This document shows positions 42,432 to 51,727 of a stretch of 60,300 bases of DNA, piece after piece; position 1 is the stretch's first letter; every line of letters begins with the position of its first letter. Made by a program: the position numbers and the translations under genes. This DNA comes from Burkholderia ambifaria. GTDB taxonomy: Bacteria; Pseudomonadota; Gammaproteobacteria; Burkholderiales; Burkholderiaceae. The notes under the pieces were generated by a model. It made no database searches. It was not told where the DNA came from and saw nothing but the letters and a program-made list of their open reading frames with translations. The stretch lies in contig NZ_LKPJ01000013.1 in the NCBI RefSeq assembly GCF_001443045.1, forward strand, positions 169,628 to 229,927, in the 5' to 3' direction.

Positions 42432-42555
42432 CCGAAGTATTTATCAGAATCTTCATTCTCCTATCACACAATTAGCGAGATTCAATTGGCCTTCTCCATC
42501 CCGACAAGACTAAATTTCATCGGCACTTCCCCCTCAGCCAAGGAATCTCATCAAT

Positions 42556-44091
42556 ATGTCACACACCGCGAATCGCTTTTTGCAGAGCGTGATCGCCGCG
42601 GCCTGCGTCGCACTGGCCTCTTCTTCGCATGCCGTCGAACTGACGCGCGACAACGGCTCGCCCGTCGGCGACAACCAGAATTCCCAGACAGCCGGACCGA
42701 ACGGGCCGACGTTGCTACAGGACTCGCATCTCATCGAAAAACTCCAGCGCTTCGATCGCGAACGCATCCCCGAGCGTGTCGTGCATGCCCGAGGCACGGG
42801 CGCGTTCGGTGAATTCGTGCCGAGCGCCGACATCAGCGACCTGACGATGGCCAAGGTCTTCACGCCCGGCACGAAGACACCCGTGTTCGTACGCTTCTCG
42901 ACCGTGATGGGTTATCGCGGCTCGCCGGAGCAGGCGCGCGATCCTCGCGGTTTCGCCGTGAAGTTCTACACGGAACAGGGCAACTGGGATCTGGTCGGGA
43001 TCAACCTGCCGATCTTCTTCATCCGCGATGCAATCAAGTTCCCGGACTTCGTCCATGCGAACAAGCCGAGCGCCGTCACGGGCGTGCAAGACCCGAACCT
43101 CGCGTTCGACTTCTTCGCGCATGCGCCTGAGGCGACCAGCATGCTGACGCGGCTGTACACGACCGAGGGCATGCCCGATTCGTACCGGCACATGGACGGC
43201 TACGGCGTGCATGCGTTCAAGTTCGTCAACGCCGACGGCAAGTTCACGTACGTGAAGTTCCACTGGAAGAGCGAGCAAGGGATGCACGGGCTCCGACCGA
43301 AGGACATTCCGGGTTCGATCGGCGCCGACTGGAACCTGATGACAAACGACCTGTATGGCGCACTGAAGGCCGGCAACGCGCCGAAGTGGGATCTCTACAT
43401 TCAGGTGCTGAAGCCGTCCGAGCTCGACGCGTTCGATTTCAATCCGCTCGACGATACGAAGGTATGGGCCGGCGTCCCGGAACGCAAAGTGGGCACGCTC
43501 ACGCTGAACCGCGTACCGGACAACTACTTCGAGTCGACCGAGGAATCCTCCTTTGCCCCGTCGCGGATGGTGCCGGGCATCGAGCCGTCGGAAGACCGGA
43601 TGCTGCAGGGCCGCATGTTCTCGTACGCGGATACGCAGATGTACCGCCTTGGTGCGAACTTCAACCAGTTGCCGATCAACCGCCCCCGCGTGGCCGTCAC
43701 GAACAACAACCAGGACGGCGCGATGAACTTCGGCGACCGCAAGGGTGAAGTGAACTACGAGCCGTCGACGCTGAACGAACTCGCGCAGAACCCGCGCTAC
43801 AAGTCGGTGGCGACGCCGCTGTCCGGCACGACGCAGCAGGCCGCGATCCGCAAGACGCTGAATTTCCGGCAAGCCGGAGAGTATTACCGAACGCTGTCCG
43901 CTCAGGAGCAGCAGGATCTGGTGACCGCGCTGTCGGGTGACCTGAACCACGTGAAGAACGACGCGAACAAGTACGCGATGCTGTCGTACTTCTACAAAGC
44001 CGACTCGGACTACGGTACGCGCCTTGCGCGTGCGACACACGCCGACCTCTCCCGCGTGAAGTCGCTCGCCGACAAGCTCGTCGAGAACTGA
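42556..44091 (+). CDS. katB: Periplasmic monofunctional heme catalase (KatB-like)
   Basis: This 511-residue catalase has an N-terminal signal peptide (cleavage near ASSSHA, residue 26). It contains the distal histidine H77 in RVVHARG, the conserved FVRFSTV and RDPRGFAVKFYT blocks, and the heme-ligand tyrosine Y357 in MFSYADTQMYRLG. It detoxifies hydrogen peroxide in the periplasm. The signal peptide and the ankyrin-repeat gene 88 bp downstream match the katB-ankB pair of P. aeruginosa, where AnkB is needed for full KatB activity. Confidence 0.93.
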   Translation: MSHTANRFLQSVIAAACVALASSSHAVELTRDNGSPVGDNQNSQTAGPNGPTLLQDSHLIEKLQRFDRERIPERVVHARGTGAFGEFVPSADISDLTMAKVFTPGTKTPVFVRFSTVMGYRGSPEQARDPRGFAVKFYTEQGNWDLVGINLPIFFIRDAIKFPDFVHANKPSAVTGVQDPNLAFDFFAHAPEATSMLTRLYTTEGMPDSYRHMDGYGVHAFKFVNADGKFTYVKFHWKSEQGMHGLRPKDIPGSIGADWNLMTNDLYGALKAGNAPKWDLYIQVLKPSELDAFDFNPLDDTKVWAGVPERKVGTLTLNRVPDNYFESTEESSFAPSRMVPGIEPSEDRMLQGRMFSYADTQMYRLGANFNQLPINRPRVAVTNNNQDGAMNFGDRKGEVNYEPSTLNELAQNPRYKSVATPLSGTTQQAAIRKTLNFRQAGEYYRTLSAQEQQDLVTALSGDLNHVKNDANKYAMLSYFYKADSDYGTRLARATHADLSRVKSLADKLVEN

Positions 44092-44179
44092 TCAGCAATA
44101 GAGCGAAGGCTGCATGCGCGGCCTTCGCGCCCTGACCTACCGGATTGCGCCGCGCGGCCACGCGCGGCGCGCATCGCTG

Positions 44180-44821
44180 ATGAAGAACCGACTCCGCACC
44201 ATCCTCTTCCGCACGCTCGCGATCGCGGGTGCCGTCATGCTCGCGGCCTGCGCGCAGATCGCGCCACCCGCGGCCGTTCCCGACCCCGACGCGCACGCCG
44301 ACCTGCGCCGCTACGATGATGCGTGGTTTGCCGCCGCGCGCCTCGGCCGCATCGACATCCTGCAGTCACTCATCGACGCGCATTATCCGATCGACACGAC
44401 GACGCGCGAAGGCTATACCGCCGTCATCCTCGCTGCGTACCGCGACCAGCCAGCGACGCTCGACTATCTGCTGCGCAACGGCGCAGACCCGTGCATCGGC
44501 GATCGTCACGGCAACACGGCACTGATGGGGGCGCTGTTCAAGGGCGAGACTGCGATCGCGAAGCGGCTGGCCGATACGCACTGCCCGATCGACCAGACCA
44601 ATCACGCCGGCGAAACGGCACTGTCGTTCGCCGCGCTGTTCGGCCGTCTCGACATGCTGCCGGTGCTCGTCGCACATGGCGCGAATCCGGATCACCTCGA
44701 TGCACTCGGCCGCACCGCGTTGCAGAACGCAATTCTGCAAGGCAACGACGCTGCGGTTACCGCGCTCGAGAAGGTCGGTGCAACGCCTAACGCGGATGTG
44801 ACGCTGCGATTGAGGCCGTGA
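44180..44821 (+). CDS. ankB: Ankyrin-repeat lipoprotein (AnkB-like), partner of the catalase
   Basis: This 213-residue protein has a lipoprotein signal (MKNRLRTILFRTLAIAGAVM then LAAC, Cys about residue 24). It is followed by four to five ankyrin repeats (for example GYTAVILAAYRDQPATLDYL, GNTALMGALFKGETAIAKRL, GETALSFAALFGRLDMLPVL). I chose the ATG at 44180 because it starts the signal peptide; an upstream in-frame ATG at 44114 adds 22 non-signal-like residues. In P. aeruginosa the equivalent protein supports KatB function at the periplasmic face of the membrane. Confidence 0.85.
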   Translation: MKNRLRTILFRTLAIAGAVMLAACAQIAPPAAVPDPDAHADLRRYDDAWFAAARLGRIDILQSLIDAHYPIDTTTREGYTAVILAAYRDQPATLDYLLRNGADPCIGDRHGNTALMGALFKGETAIAKRLADTHCPIDQTNHAGETALSFAALFGRLDMLPVLVAHGANPDHLDALGRTALQNAILQGNDAAVTALEKVGATPNADVTLRLRP

Positions 44822-44877
44822 ACAGCATGGCGAATCGGTCCTGGTACGTATCGCAAGCGGAGGCTCCGACAGGATTA

Positions 44878-45005
44878 CTGCTTGACCTTGAATTCGCCTT
44901 CGACGTTAGGCTTTTGCCCATCGTCATTTTTGCCGGCCTGCAAGGGGTAAGCGTCGAGCCTGCCAACGCAGGCACGCAACAAAGCGCCGTGGAAGTTCAA
45001 CGTTG
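44878..45005 (-). pseudogene. Possible C-terminal remnant of a leftward gene
   Basis: Read leftward, this stretch encodes a plausible protein end, FHGALLRACVGRLDAYPL then a charged tail ending EGEFKVKQ and a TAA at 44878. It has no start of its own and overlaps the 3' end of the LysR gene in another frame. It may be a leftover of a gene removed by rearrangement, or a chance frame. I do not recognise the family. Confidence 0.25.
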
Positions 45006-45905
45006 TTCGGCCGTCAGTTGCCTCAACTGTTCGAGCAGCTTTGCGGCAGGGCTCGGCAACAAACCGTGCCGACGTCGAAATGCGGTCAAGGTACGCCGCC
45101 CGACTACCCCTGGCAATTCGAGCGTATCGAACACCCCCGCCTTGCTCTCCGTCACGTACATCGGTTCAGCCATCCAACTCAGGAAACCTGATCGTGAGAC
45201 GAGACTCTTCAACACGGTTATCGATCGGGTTTCGACCACGACGTTCGGTAATCCGAGCCCGTTCGCCACGAACACCTGCTGCATGTGCTCGAATGGCGCG
45301 GTGCCGCGCGGCGGGATCGCCCACTGTTGATCCAGCGTATCGGCCAGCGTGATCCCCGGTTTGGCGCGCAGCGGGTGATCGAGCGCCGCCACCACGTAGC
45401 TGTTGTCCTCCCAGCGACAGTCGTCGATCGCGACGATCTCTTCGGTGTCGGGTATTGCCATGCTGAGCGCAAGATCGATTTCGCGCTGCACCAGTGCCTC
45501 GGCTAGACGATCCCAGACGCCTTCGATCACTTGAACGCGCAAATTGGGCCACTTTTGCAACACGCCGCTCACGGCGAGCGGCAGCACAAGGCTCGCAATA
45601 CTGCCTACCGCACCACAGCGAATCGTCCCGCGTGCGAGCCCACGCATCGCGTCTATCTCTTCGCGTGCCTGCTCCGCCTCGCGTTGCAGCAGGATTGCGT
45701 GCGGCAGCAGCGCCTCCCCCACCGCAGTCAGGTGCATGCCGCGCGTATGGCGCTCGAATAAAGGGGCACCAACCTCGTCTTCGAGCCGGCGGATCGCCCG
45801 GCTCAGTGCCGGTTGGGTGACGTGCAAGGTCTCGGCCGCGCGACCGAGGCTACCGGCCGAGGCAATCGTGACAAATGCGTGAAGCTGCTGGAGATTGAAA
45901 GTCAT
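44997..45905 (-). CDS. LysR-family regulator divergent from benzoylformate decarboxylase
   Basis: This 302-residue protein begins MTFNLQQLHAFVTIASAGSL, with the LysR helix-turn-helix at about residues 18-40 (GRAAETLHVTQPALSRAIRRLE). An effector-binding domain follows. I chose ATG at 45905 because it begins exactly at the family N-terminus; the open frame upstream lacks similarity. It is divergent from the decarboxylase gene across a 101-bp gap with a palindromic operator, so it probably controls the mandelate genes in response to an aromatic intermediate. Confidence 0.88.
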   Translation of the reverse strand: MTFNLQQLHAFVTIASAGSLGRAAETLHVTQPALSRAIRRLEDEVGAPLFERHTRGMHLTAVGEALLPHAILLQREAEQAREEIDAMRGLARGTIRCGAVGSIASLVLPLAVSGVLQKWPNLRVQVIEGVWDRLAEALVQREIDLALSMAIPDTEEIVAIDDCRWEDNSYVVAALDHPLRAKPGITLADTLDQQWAIPPRGTAPFEHMQQVFVANGLGLPNVVVETRSITVLKSLVSRSGFLSWMAEPMYVTESKAGVFDTLELPGVVGRRTLTAFRRRHGLLPSPAAKLLEQLRQLTAEQR

Positions 45906-45928
45906 ACCGAAAGGTAATGCCTTTTTGT

Positions 45929-45943
45929 GAAATCGGCAATTTC
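45929..45943. promoter_or_regulatory. Palindromic LysR-type operator between the regulator and mdlC-like gene
   Basis: GAAATCGGCAATTTC is a perfect 5-bp inverted repeat with a 5-nt spacer, which fits the T-N11-A style of LysR binding sites. It lies 24 bp from the regulator's start and 64 bp from the decarboxylase start, inside the divergent promoter gap. Confidence 0.55.
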
Positions 45944-46006
45944 GGACTGTTCCGGATGTTTCGATAATGCGTACACCAAGACCGTACTGAACGACAGGAG
46001 ACTTCA

Positions 46007-47632
46007 ATGGCGCACAGCCTCCCACCGCAAAACCATCAAGGCAGCAACGCGCAGGGCATGACGGTACGCGATGCGGTGATCGACTTCGCGCGCCGCGTCG
46101 GCATGAACGTCGTGTTTGCCAACCCGGGCTCGACGGAACTCCCGATGTTCCGCGACTTCCCCGCCGATTTCCGCTATGTGCTGGGGCTGCAGGAAGCTGT
46201 CGTCGTCGGCATGGCCGACGGCTACGCACAGGCCAGCGGGCGAGCCGCCCTCGTGAACCTGCATTCGGCAGCCGGAGTCGGCAACGCGATGGGCAACATC
46301 TTCACCGCCTTCCGAAACCGGACACCGCTGGTGATTACGGCAGGACAACAGGCGCGCTCGATCCTGCCATTCGATCCGTTTCTTTCAGCCACGAGCGCCA
46401 CGGAACTCCCCAAGCCCTATGTGAAGTGGAGCATCGAGCCGGCGCGCGCCGAGGATGTGCCGCTTGCCATCGCTCGCGCATGGGCGATCGCGATGCAGGA
46501 GCCGCGCGGGCCCGTGTTCGTTTCCATTCCGGTCGACGACTGGGACCATCCGGCCGAGCAACTGCCCGAGCGCGTCGTTTCGCACGTGACACGCCCCGCT
46601 GCGGACGCGCTCGCGCACATTGGGGATTTGCTCGATCAATGCGAGCGCCCCGCGTTCGTGGTGGGCGGCGCCGTGGATCGTGCCGGCGCCGTCGACGACC
46701 TCGTTCGCCTGGCGGAACGTCACTGCGCACGCGTGTACGTCGCACCCATGACCGGGCGCTGCAGTTTTCCGGAGTCTCATCGGCTGTTCGCCGGTTTTCT
46801 GCCCGCGATGCGCGAGCGCATCGTCGAACTGCTCGATGGCCACGACGTGGTGTTCGTCGTCGGTGCACCGGCCTTCAGCTATCACGTCGAAGGGCACGGC
46901 CCGCACGTTCCCGCGGGCGCGAAGCTTTGCCAGTTGATCGATGATCCGGGCACGGCAGCATGGACGCCGCAGGGCTTGGCCGTCGTCGGGAACGTGCGGC
47001 TCGGCATCCAGGATCTGCTCGAGCGCCGCGCGCCGCGCGGGCGGCCGTTGCCTGCACCCCGGCAGTTGCCGCCGCGCGCGCTTCCGCCCGGCCCAGGCGA
47101 GCGCATGTCGGTCGCGTTCGCGCTGCAAACGCTGAGCGAAGTCCGTCGCGCCGAAGACATCGTCGTCGAGGAAGCACCGAGCGCGCGTCCCGTGATGCAG
47201 GCCTATCTGCCCATCCAGCGGGCAGGCGGATTTCTGACCATGGATAGCGGCGGCCTGGGATTCGGGATGCCGGCAGCGGTCGGCGTGGCGTTGGCGCGCC
47301 CGGGCGAACGAGTGATTGCGGTAATCGGCGACGGCTCCAGCATGTACTCGATCCAGGCCATCTGGTCGGCAGTACATCTGCAATTGCCCATCACGTTCGT
47401 GATTCTGAACAACACACGCTATGCGGCATTACAGGATTTCGCGCCGGTGTTCGGCTTCGGACCGCAAGACCCCGTACAGGGCACGGACCTGCCCGGTCTC
47501 GATTTCGTGAAGATCGCCTCCGGCATGGGATGCCCGGGCGTGCGCCTGACCGACGCCGACGGCCTGCGCGACGCGCTACGAAGCGCGCTGTCGGCAACCG
47601 GCCCGTCGCTCGTCGAAATTGAGGTCGCGTAA
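46007..47632 (+). CDS. mdlC: Benzoylformate decarboxylase (ThDP-dependent)
   Basis: This 541-residue enzyme has all landmarks of benzoylformate decarboxylase: S42 in NPGSTELP (equivalent to S26 of the Pseudomonas putida enzyme), ThDP-activating E63 in LQEA, H86 in NLHSAAG (H70 equivalent), and H293 in SYHVEG (H281 equivalent, in a VGAPAFSYH block). The ThDP-Mg motif GDGSSMYSIQ...NNTRYAAL is intact. It converts benzoylformate to benzaldehyde and CO2 in mandelate breakdown. A CAGGAGAC Shine-Dalgarno precedes the ATG. It is followed 37 bp later by the aldehyde dehydrogenase. Confidence 0.88.
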   Translation: MAHSLPPQNHQGSNAQGMTVRDAVIDFARRVGMNVVFANPGSTELPMFRDFPADFRYVLGLQEAVVVGMADGYAQASGRAALVNLHSAAGVGNAMGNIFTAFRNRTPLVITAGQQARSILPFDPFLSATSATELPKPYVKWSIEPARAEDVPLAIARAWAIAMQEPRGPVFVSIPVDDWDHPAEQLPERVVSHVTRPAADALAHIGDLLDQCERPAFVVGGAVDRAGAVDDLVRLAERHCARVYVAPMTGRCSFPESHRLFAGFLPAMRERIVELLDGHDVVFVVGAPAFSYHVEGHGPHVPAGAKLCQLIDDPGTAAWTPQGLAVVGNVRLGIQDLLERRAPRGRPLPAPRQLPPRALPPGPGERMSVAFALQTLSEVRRAEDIVVEEAPSARPVMQAYLPIQRAGGFLTMDSGGLGFGMPAAVGVALARPGERVIAVIGDGSSMYSIQAIWSAVHLQLPITFVILNNTRYAALQDFAPVFGFGPQDPVQGTDLPGLDFVKIASGMGCPGVRLTDADGLRDALRSALSATGPSLVEIEVA

Positions 47633-47669
47633 GCCGTCTTTGATTTTCGAACAATCCAGGAGACAAACG

Positions 47670-49121
47670 ATGAAAACAGTGTCGATGCTGATCGACGGAG
47701 AGCGAGTCATGGCGCGCAACGGCGCGATGTTCGAGCGCCGTAATCCGCTTGACGGTGCGGTGGCGTCGCGCGCGCCCGCCGCCAGCGTCGAAGATGCAAA
47801 CGCAGCGGCGGATGCCGCGGCCCGCGCGTTCCCGGTCTGGTCGGGCTTCGGCCCGCTCAAGCGGCGCGCGTTGCTGACGGCTGCGGCCCATGCGCTCGAA
47901 GCAAAGTCCGATGCCTTTGCAGCGGCAATGGCGTCCGAGACCGGCGCTTCCGGCCTGTGGGCCGGCTTCAACGTACACCTGGCGGCACAGGGCTTGCTCG
48001 AAGCCGCCGCGATGACCACGCAAATTGGCGGTGAACTGATCCCGTCGGACGTCCCCGGCAGCCTCGCCATGGGCATGCGTCAACCGGCGGGCGTCGTCCT
48101 CGGCATCGCGCCGTGGAACGCGCCCATTATTCTGGGTGTGCGCGCAATCGCACTGCCACTCGCATGTGGTAACACCGTGGTGTTGAAGGGTTCGGAGATG
48201 TGTCCGGCCACGCACGGCCTGATCATCGAGGCGATGCAGGAGGCCGGGTTGCCGCCCGGTACGGTGAATTTCGTGACGAACGCCCCGTCAGATGCAGCCC
48301 GCATCGTCGACGCGCTGGTCGCCCATCCGAAGGTCCGGCGGGTCAACTTCACGGGTTCGACTCGCGTGGGGCGCCTGATCGCGGAACAATGCGCCCGTCA
48401 TCTGAAACCGGCAGTACTCGAACTCGGCGGCAAGGCGCCGTTCATCGTGCTTGACGATGCGGACATCGACGCTGCGGTCGATGCGGCAATCTTCGGTGCA
48501 TTCGCAAATTCGGGGCAAATCTGCATGTCGACCGAGCGCATTATCGTCGACGAACAGATCGCCGATGCATTCGTCGAGCGGATCGCCATGCGCGCGCGTG
48601 CGCTGCCGCTCGGCGATCCGCGAAACGGTCCGGTGGTCCTCGGCTCGGTCGTCGACATGAGTACGGTCGAGCGCTGCAACGCACTGATCGACGATGCGCT
48701 CGCGCACGGCGCAACGCTGGTGTGTGGCGGCCAGGCTGACACCACCCTCATGCCGGCCACGTTGCTCGATCACGTCATGCCGGCGATGCGCATTTACCAC
48801 GACGAATCATTTGGCCCGGTGAAGCCGATCGTACGTGTGCGCGGCGAGGAAGCCGCGATCGCTTGCGCGAACGACAACCCCTACGGTCTCGCGTCGGCGG
48901 TATTCAGTCGCGACAGCGCACGCGCGATGAACGTCGCTCGACGGATCGAATCGGGTATTTGTCATATCAATGGACCGACGGTACACGACGAGGCACACAT
49001 GCCGTTCGGCGGCGTAAAGGACAGCGGCTTCGGGCGATTCGGCGGCCACGCGGGTATCGCGGAGTTCACCGACTTGCGGTGGATCACCCTGCAGACCAGT
49101 CCCCGCCACTACCCGTTCTGA
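47670..49121 (+). CDS. NAD(P)-dependent aldehyde dehydrogenase, likely benzaldehyde dehydrogenase
   Basis: This 483-residue enzyme has the family catalytic residues: glutamate E251 in LELGGK and nucleophile C285 in SGQICMSTER, plus the cofactor-site FTGSTRVG and the APWNAP motif. It resembles the salicylaldehyde/vanillin/benzaldehyde branch. Following benzoylformate decarboxylase, its natural substrate would be benzaldehyde, giving benzoate. The ATG at 47670 follows AGGAGA; an upstream open frame is the tail of the intergenic region. Confidence 0.87.
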   Translation: MKTVSMLIDGERVMARNGAMFERRNPLDGAVASRAPAASVEDANAAADAAARAFPVWSGFGPLKRRALLTAAAHALEAKSDAFAAAMASETGASGLWAGFNVHLAAQGLLEAAAMTTQIGGELIPSDVPGSLAMGMRQPAGVVLGIAPWNAPIILGVRAIALPLACGNTVVLKGSEMCPATHGLIIEAMQEAGLPPGTVNFVTNAPSDAARIVDALVAHPKVRRVNFTGSTRVGRLIAEQCARHLKPAVLELGGKAPFIVLDDADIDAAVDAAIFGAFANSGQICMSTERIIVDEQIADAFVERIAMRARALPLGDPRNGPVVLGSVVDMSTVERCNALIDDALAHGATLVCGGQADTTLMPATLLDHVMPAMRIYHDESFGPVKPIVRVRGEEAAIACANDNPYGLASAVFSRDSARAMNVARRIESGICHINGPTVHDEAHMPFGGVKDSGFGRFGGHAGIAEFTDLRWITLQTSPRHYPF

Positions 49122-49131
49122 GGAGCACGCC

Positions 49132-50052
49132 ATGCAGATCGCAATTTTGGGTGCCGGCGCGATGGGTTCGTTCTTTGGCGGCCGTCTCGCGCTGGCCGGT
49201 CATTCGGTCAGCCTGCTCGATATCGACGACGCTCATCTCGCATCGATTCGCGGCAACGGCCTGCGGCTTTCGACGGATTCCGGCGAGCAGATCGTGCGCA
49301 ATCTCGTCGCACTGAGGCCGGAAGAGGCCACCCTGCCAGTCGACCTCGTCATCGTCTTCACGAAGACGATGCATACGACCGCCGCGCTTGACGCCGCGAG
49401 CGCGGTGCTAGGCCCCGACACCGCCATCCTTTCGTTGCAAAACGGCTTGGGGAACGCCGAACGGCTCACCCAATCCGCATCGCCCGATCGGGTCATGGTC
49501 GGTGTGACCACGTGGCCTGCCGACAAGTCGGAACCCGGCGCCGTCAGCTCACATGGTCAAGGCACGATCCGGCTGATGAGCGCAAACGGCGCGCATACGA
49601 GCGCGCTCGAACAGACGGTCCACGCTTTGAACGATGCTGGCCTGTCGTGCCAGGTCGATCCCGATGTCTGGGCCGCGATTTGGGAAAAGGTTGCGTTCAA
49701 CGCCGCCCTCAACAGCCTGTGTGCGGTGACGCAATGCATGGTCGGCGAGTTGACGAATACCGCTGACGGCGAAGTACTGGCGCTGAAGATCGTTTCGGAG
49801 GTTGTCGCCGTGGCGCATGCGCTCGGAATTTCGGCAAATGAAGCGCACGTGGCGTCGAATGTGCGCGATGCGCTCGCCCACCATCGCACGCATCGGCCAT
49901 CGATGCTGCAGGACGTGCTGGCCGGCCGGCGCACCGAGATCGGAGCGATCAACGGTGCGGTAGTCGAGGCCGCCAGCAAGGTCGGTGTGGAGGTGCCGTA
50001 TACGAACAGCCTGGCCTGCCTCGTCAGACTCGTCGAGGCCCGCGCTCGTTAG
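49132..50052 (+). CDS. Ketopantoate reductase-family oxidoreductase, possible D-mandelate dehydrogenase
   Basis: This 306-residue protein has the Rossmann motif GAGAMGSFFG at the N-terminus and the residues used by 2-dehydropantoate 2-reductases: NGLGN (substrate Asn), WEKVAFNAALN (catalytic Lys and Asn) and TEIGAINGAVV (Glu). It could be a second PanE. But D-mandelate dehydrogenases of Enterococcus belong to the same family, and here it sits next to the benzoylformate and benzaldehyde enzymes, so interconversion of mandelate and benzoylformate is the better guess. It follows the dehydrogenase by 10 bp. Confidence 0.78.
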   Translation: MQIAILGAGAMGSFFGGRLALAGHSVSLLDIDDAHLASIRGNGLRLSTDSGEQIVRNLVALRPEEATLPVDLVIVFTKTMHTTAALDAASAVLGPDTAILSLQNGLGNAERLTQSASPDRVMVGVTTWPADKSEPGAVSSHGQGTIRLMSANGAHTSALEQTVHALNDAGLSCQVDPDVWAAIWEKVAFNAALNSLCAVTQCMVGELTNTADGEVLALKIVSEVVAVAHALGISANEAHVASNVRDALAHHRTHRPSMLQDVLAGRRTEIGAINGAVVEAASKVGVEVPYTNSLACLVRLVEARAR

Positions 50053-50218
50053 TCGGACAGCGCAACAGTTCGACACCGAAGCGCATGTCGGCTGTCACCA
50101 GGCATGTCGTTGAACCATTCGCCAACAAATCCACGCAGCCGGCCGCGGTGCGGATCGTAGCGCAACCCGCCGCGGACATTTCAAAGACAAGGGCACGCTG
50201 TGCGCCCCAGGAGACACA

Positions 50219-51619
50219 ATGGACCAATCCCTTCCCGCGTCGTCCGAGACGCGAACCTCATCAAGCGGCCCCCGCCCGCACGGCGGCGGAACGCTCGATA
50301 TCGGGCACACGCTCGATCACGGCCCATACGCACTCGTACAGCGAATCGCTGTCGTCCTTGCAGCGCTTTCCATTGTCGTGGACGGCTTCGACAGTCAACT
50401 CATCGGCTTTGCGATCCCGGTCCTGATCAAGGAATGGGGCGTAACACGCGGGGCCTTTGCGCCTGTGGTCGCGGCGGGGTTGATCGGCATGGGAATCGGC
50501 AGCGCAGTGGCAGGCCTGTTCGCCGATCGATTCGGGCGTCGCTGGGCCGTCATCGCGAGCGTGTTGATTTTCGGCACGGCGACTTGCGCGATCGGGTTCG
50601 CGCCGAACATTGCCGCCATTGCCATGCTGCGCTTCGTGGCGGGTCTGGGTATCGGTGGAGCGCTGCCCACGTCGACGACAATCACCGCCGAATTCACACC
50701 GGCCCGGTATCGGACGCTTGCGGTAACCGCAACCATCGTTTGCGTACCGCTTGGCGGGATGCTCGCCGGATTGTTCGCGGGGCAGGTGTTGCCATCGTAT
50801 GGATGGCGCGGCCTGTTCGTCGCGGGCGGCATCCTGCCGCTCATCCTGGGCATCGTGTTGCTCGTCATGCTGCCTGAATCGCCCCGCTATCTCGCGCGTC
50901 GTCGGCATCGCCGGCCCGACCTCGTGCGTCTGCTCACCCGCATGGGTCATCAACTCCACGCCGACACCACGTTCACCGATGCGCGCGAGCAGCAAACCGA
51001 AAAGCAGACGGGATTCCTGACCCTGTTCCGCGAGGGCCGCGCGCGCGATACGGTTTCGATCTGGAGCGCATTCTTCGCATGTCTGCTGGCCGTCTATGCG
51101 GCGTTCAGCTGGCTGCCCGCCATGCTCACAAGCGAGGGATTGTCGGTCGCGATCGCCGGCTACGGATTGACTGCCTACAATCTCGGCGGCGTGCTCGGCG
51201 CACTTGCGTGTGCGGTGGCAATCGCTCGCTACGGCTCGCGCGGCCCCCTGCTTCTGTGCTGCATCGGGGGAGCCGTCAGTGCATGGCTGATCCTGGGTGT
51301 CGACCTGAAGCATCAGACTGCGTTGCTGATCATTGGACTCGGGCTGCACGGCCTGTTCGTCAACGCCGTCCAATCGACGATGTATGCGCTCTGCGCCTAT
51401 GTCTATTCGACCGGCGTGCGGGCAACCGGCACTGCGTCCGCGCTTGCTTTTGGCCGGCTCGGCGCAATTCTCAGCGCATTTGCCGGTGCGACCGTTATTA
51501 CTGCGACCGGGGGAACCGGCTACCTGCTGATGCTGGGTTCGGCGATGATGGTCGTGTTCGCCGCGCTTGCCGTCGTCCGTCAGCATATTCCCGCATCCGC
51601 AGATTCAAGGCGACGTTAG
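50219..51619 (+). CDS. MFS aromatic acid/H+ symporter (AAHS family)
   Basis: This 466-residue membrane protein has 12 predicted helices and the AAHS signatures: VVDGFDSQLIGFAIP in helix 1 and GLFADRFGRRWA between helices 2 and 3. An amphipathic central loop separates the two halves. AAHS carriers import benzoate, 4-hydroxybenzoate and related acids with protons; here the substrate is probably mandelate, benzoylformate or benzoate. The ATG at 50219 follows CAGGAGAC. A 166-bp gap before it may hold its own promoter. Confidence 0.88.
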   Translation: MDQSLPASSETRTSSSGPRPHGGGTLDIGHTLDHGPYALVQRIAVVLAALSIVVDGFDSQLIGFAIPVLIKEWGVTRGAFAPVVAAGLIGMGIGSAVAGLFADRFGRRWAVIASVLIFGTATCAIGFAPNIAAIAMLRFVAGLGIGGALPTSTTITAEFTPARYRTLAVTATIVCVPLGGMLAGLFAGQVLPSYGWRGLFVAGGILPLILGIVLLVMLPESPRYLARRRHRRPDLVRLLTRMGHQLHADTTFTDAREQQTEKQTGFLTLFREGRARDTVSIWSAFFACLLAVYAAFSWLPAMLTSEGLSVAIAGYGLTAYNLGGVLGALACAVAIARYGSRGPLLLCCIGGAVSAWLILGVDLKHQTALLIIGLGLHGLFVNAVQSTMYALCAYVYSTGVRATGTASALAFGRLGAILSAFAGATVITATGGTGYLLMLGSAMMVVFAALAVVRQHIPASADSRRR

Positions 51620-51727
51620 GCATGCGAATTTCCGGTGGCAATCGCCGATTGACGCCGGAAATTGGCGGAACCATATTTCTCGAGATGGTTCATGTGACGC
51701 AGCCGTCTGCCGTTGGAAGATCGAAAA

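Noticed and set aside
44818..45330. 170-residue rightward frame over the end of the LysR gene
   Set aside because: It is antisense to a well-supported LysR coding region and has no recognisable features.
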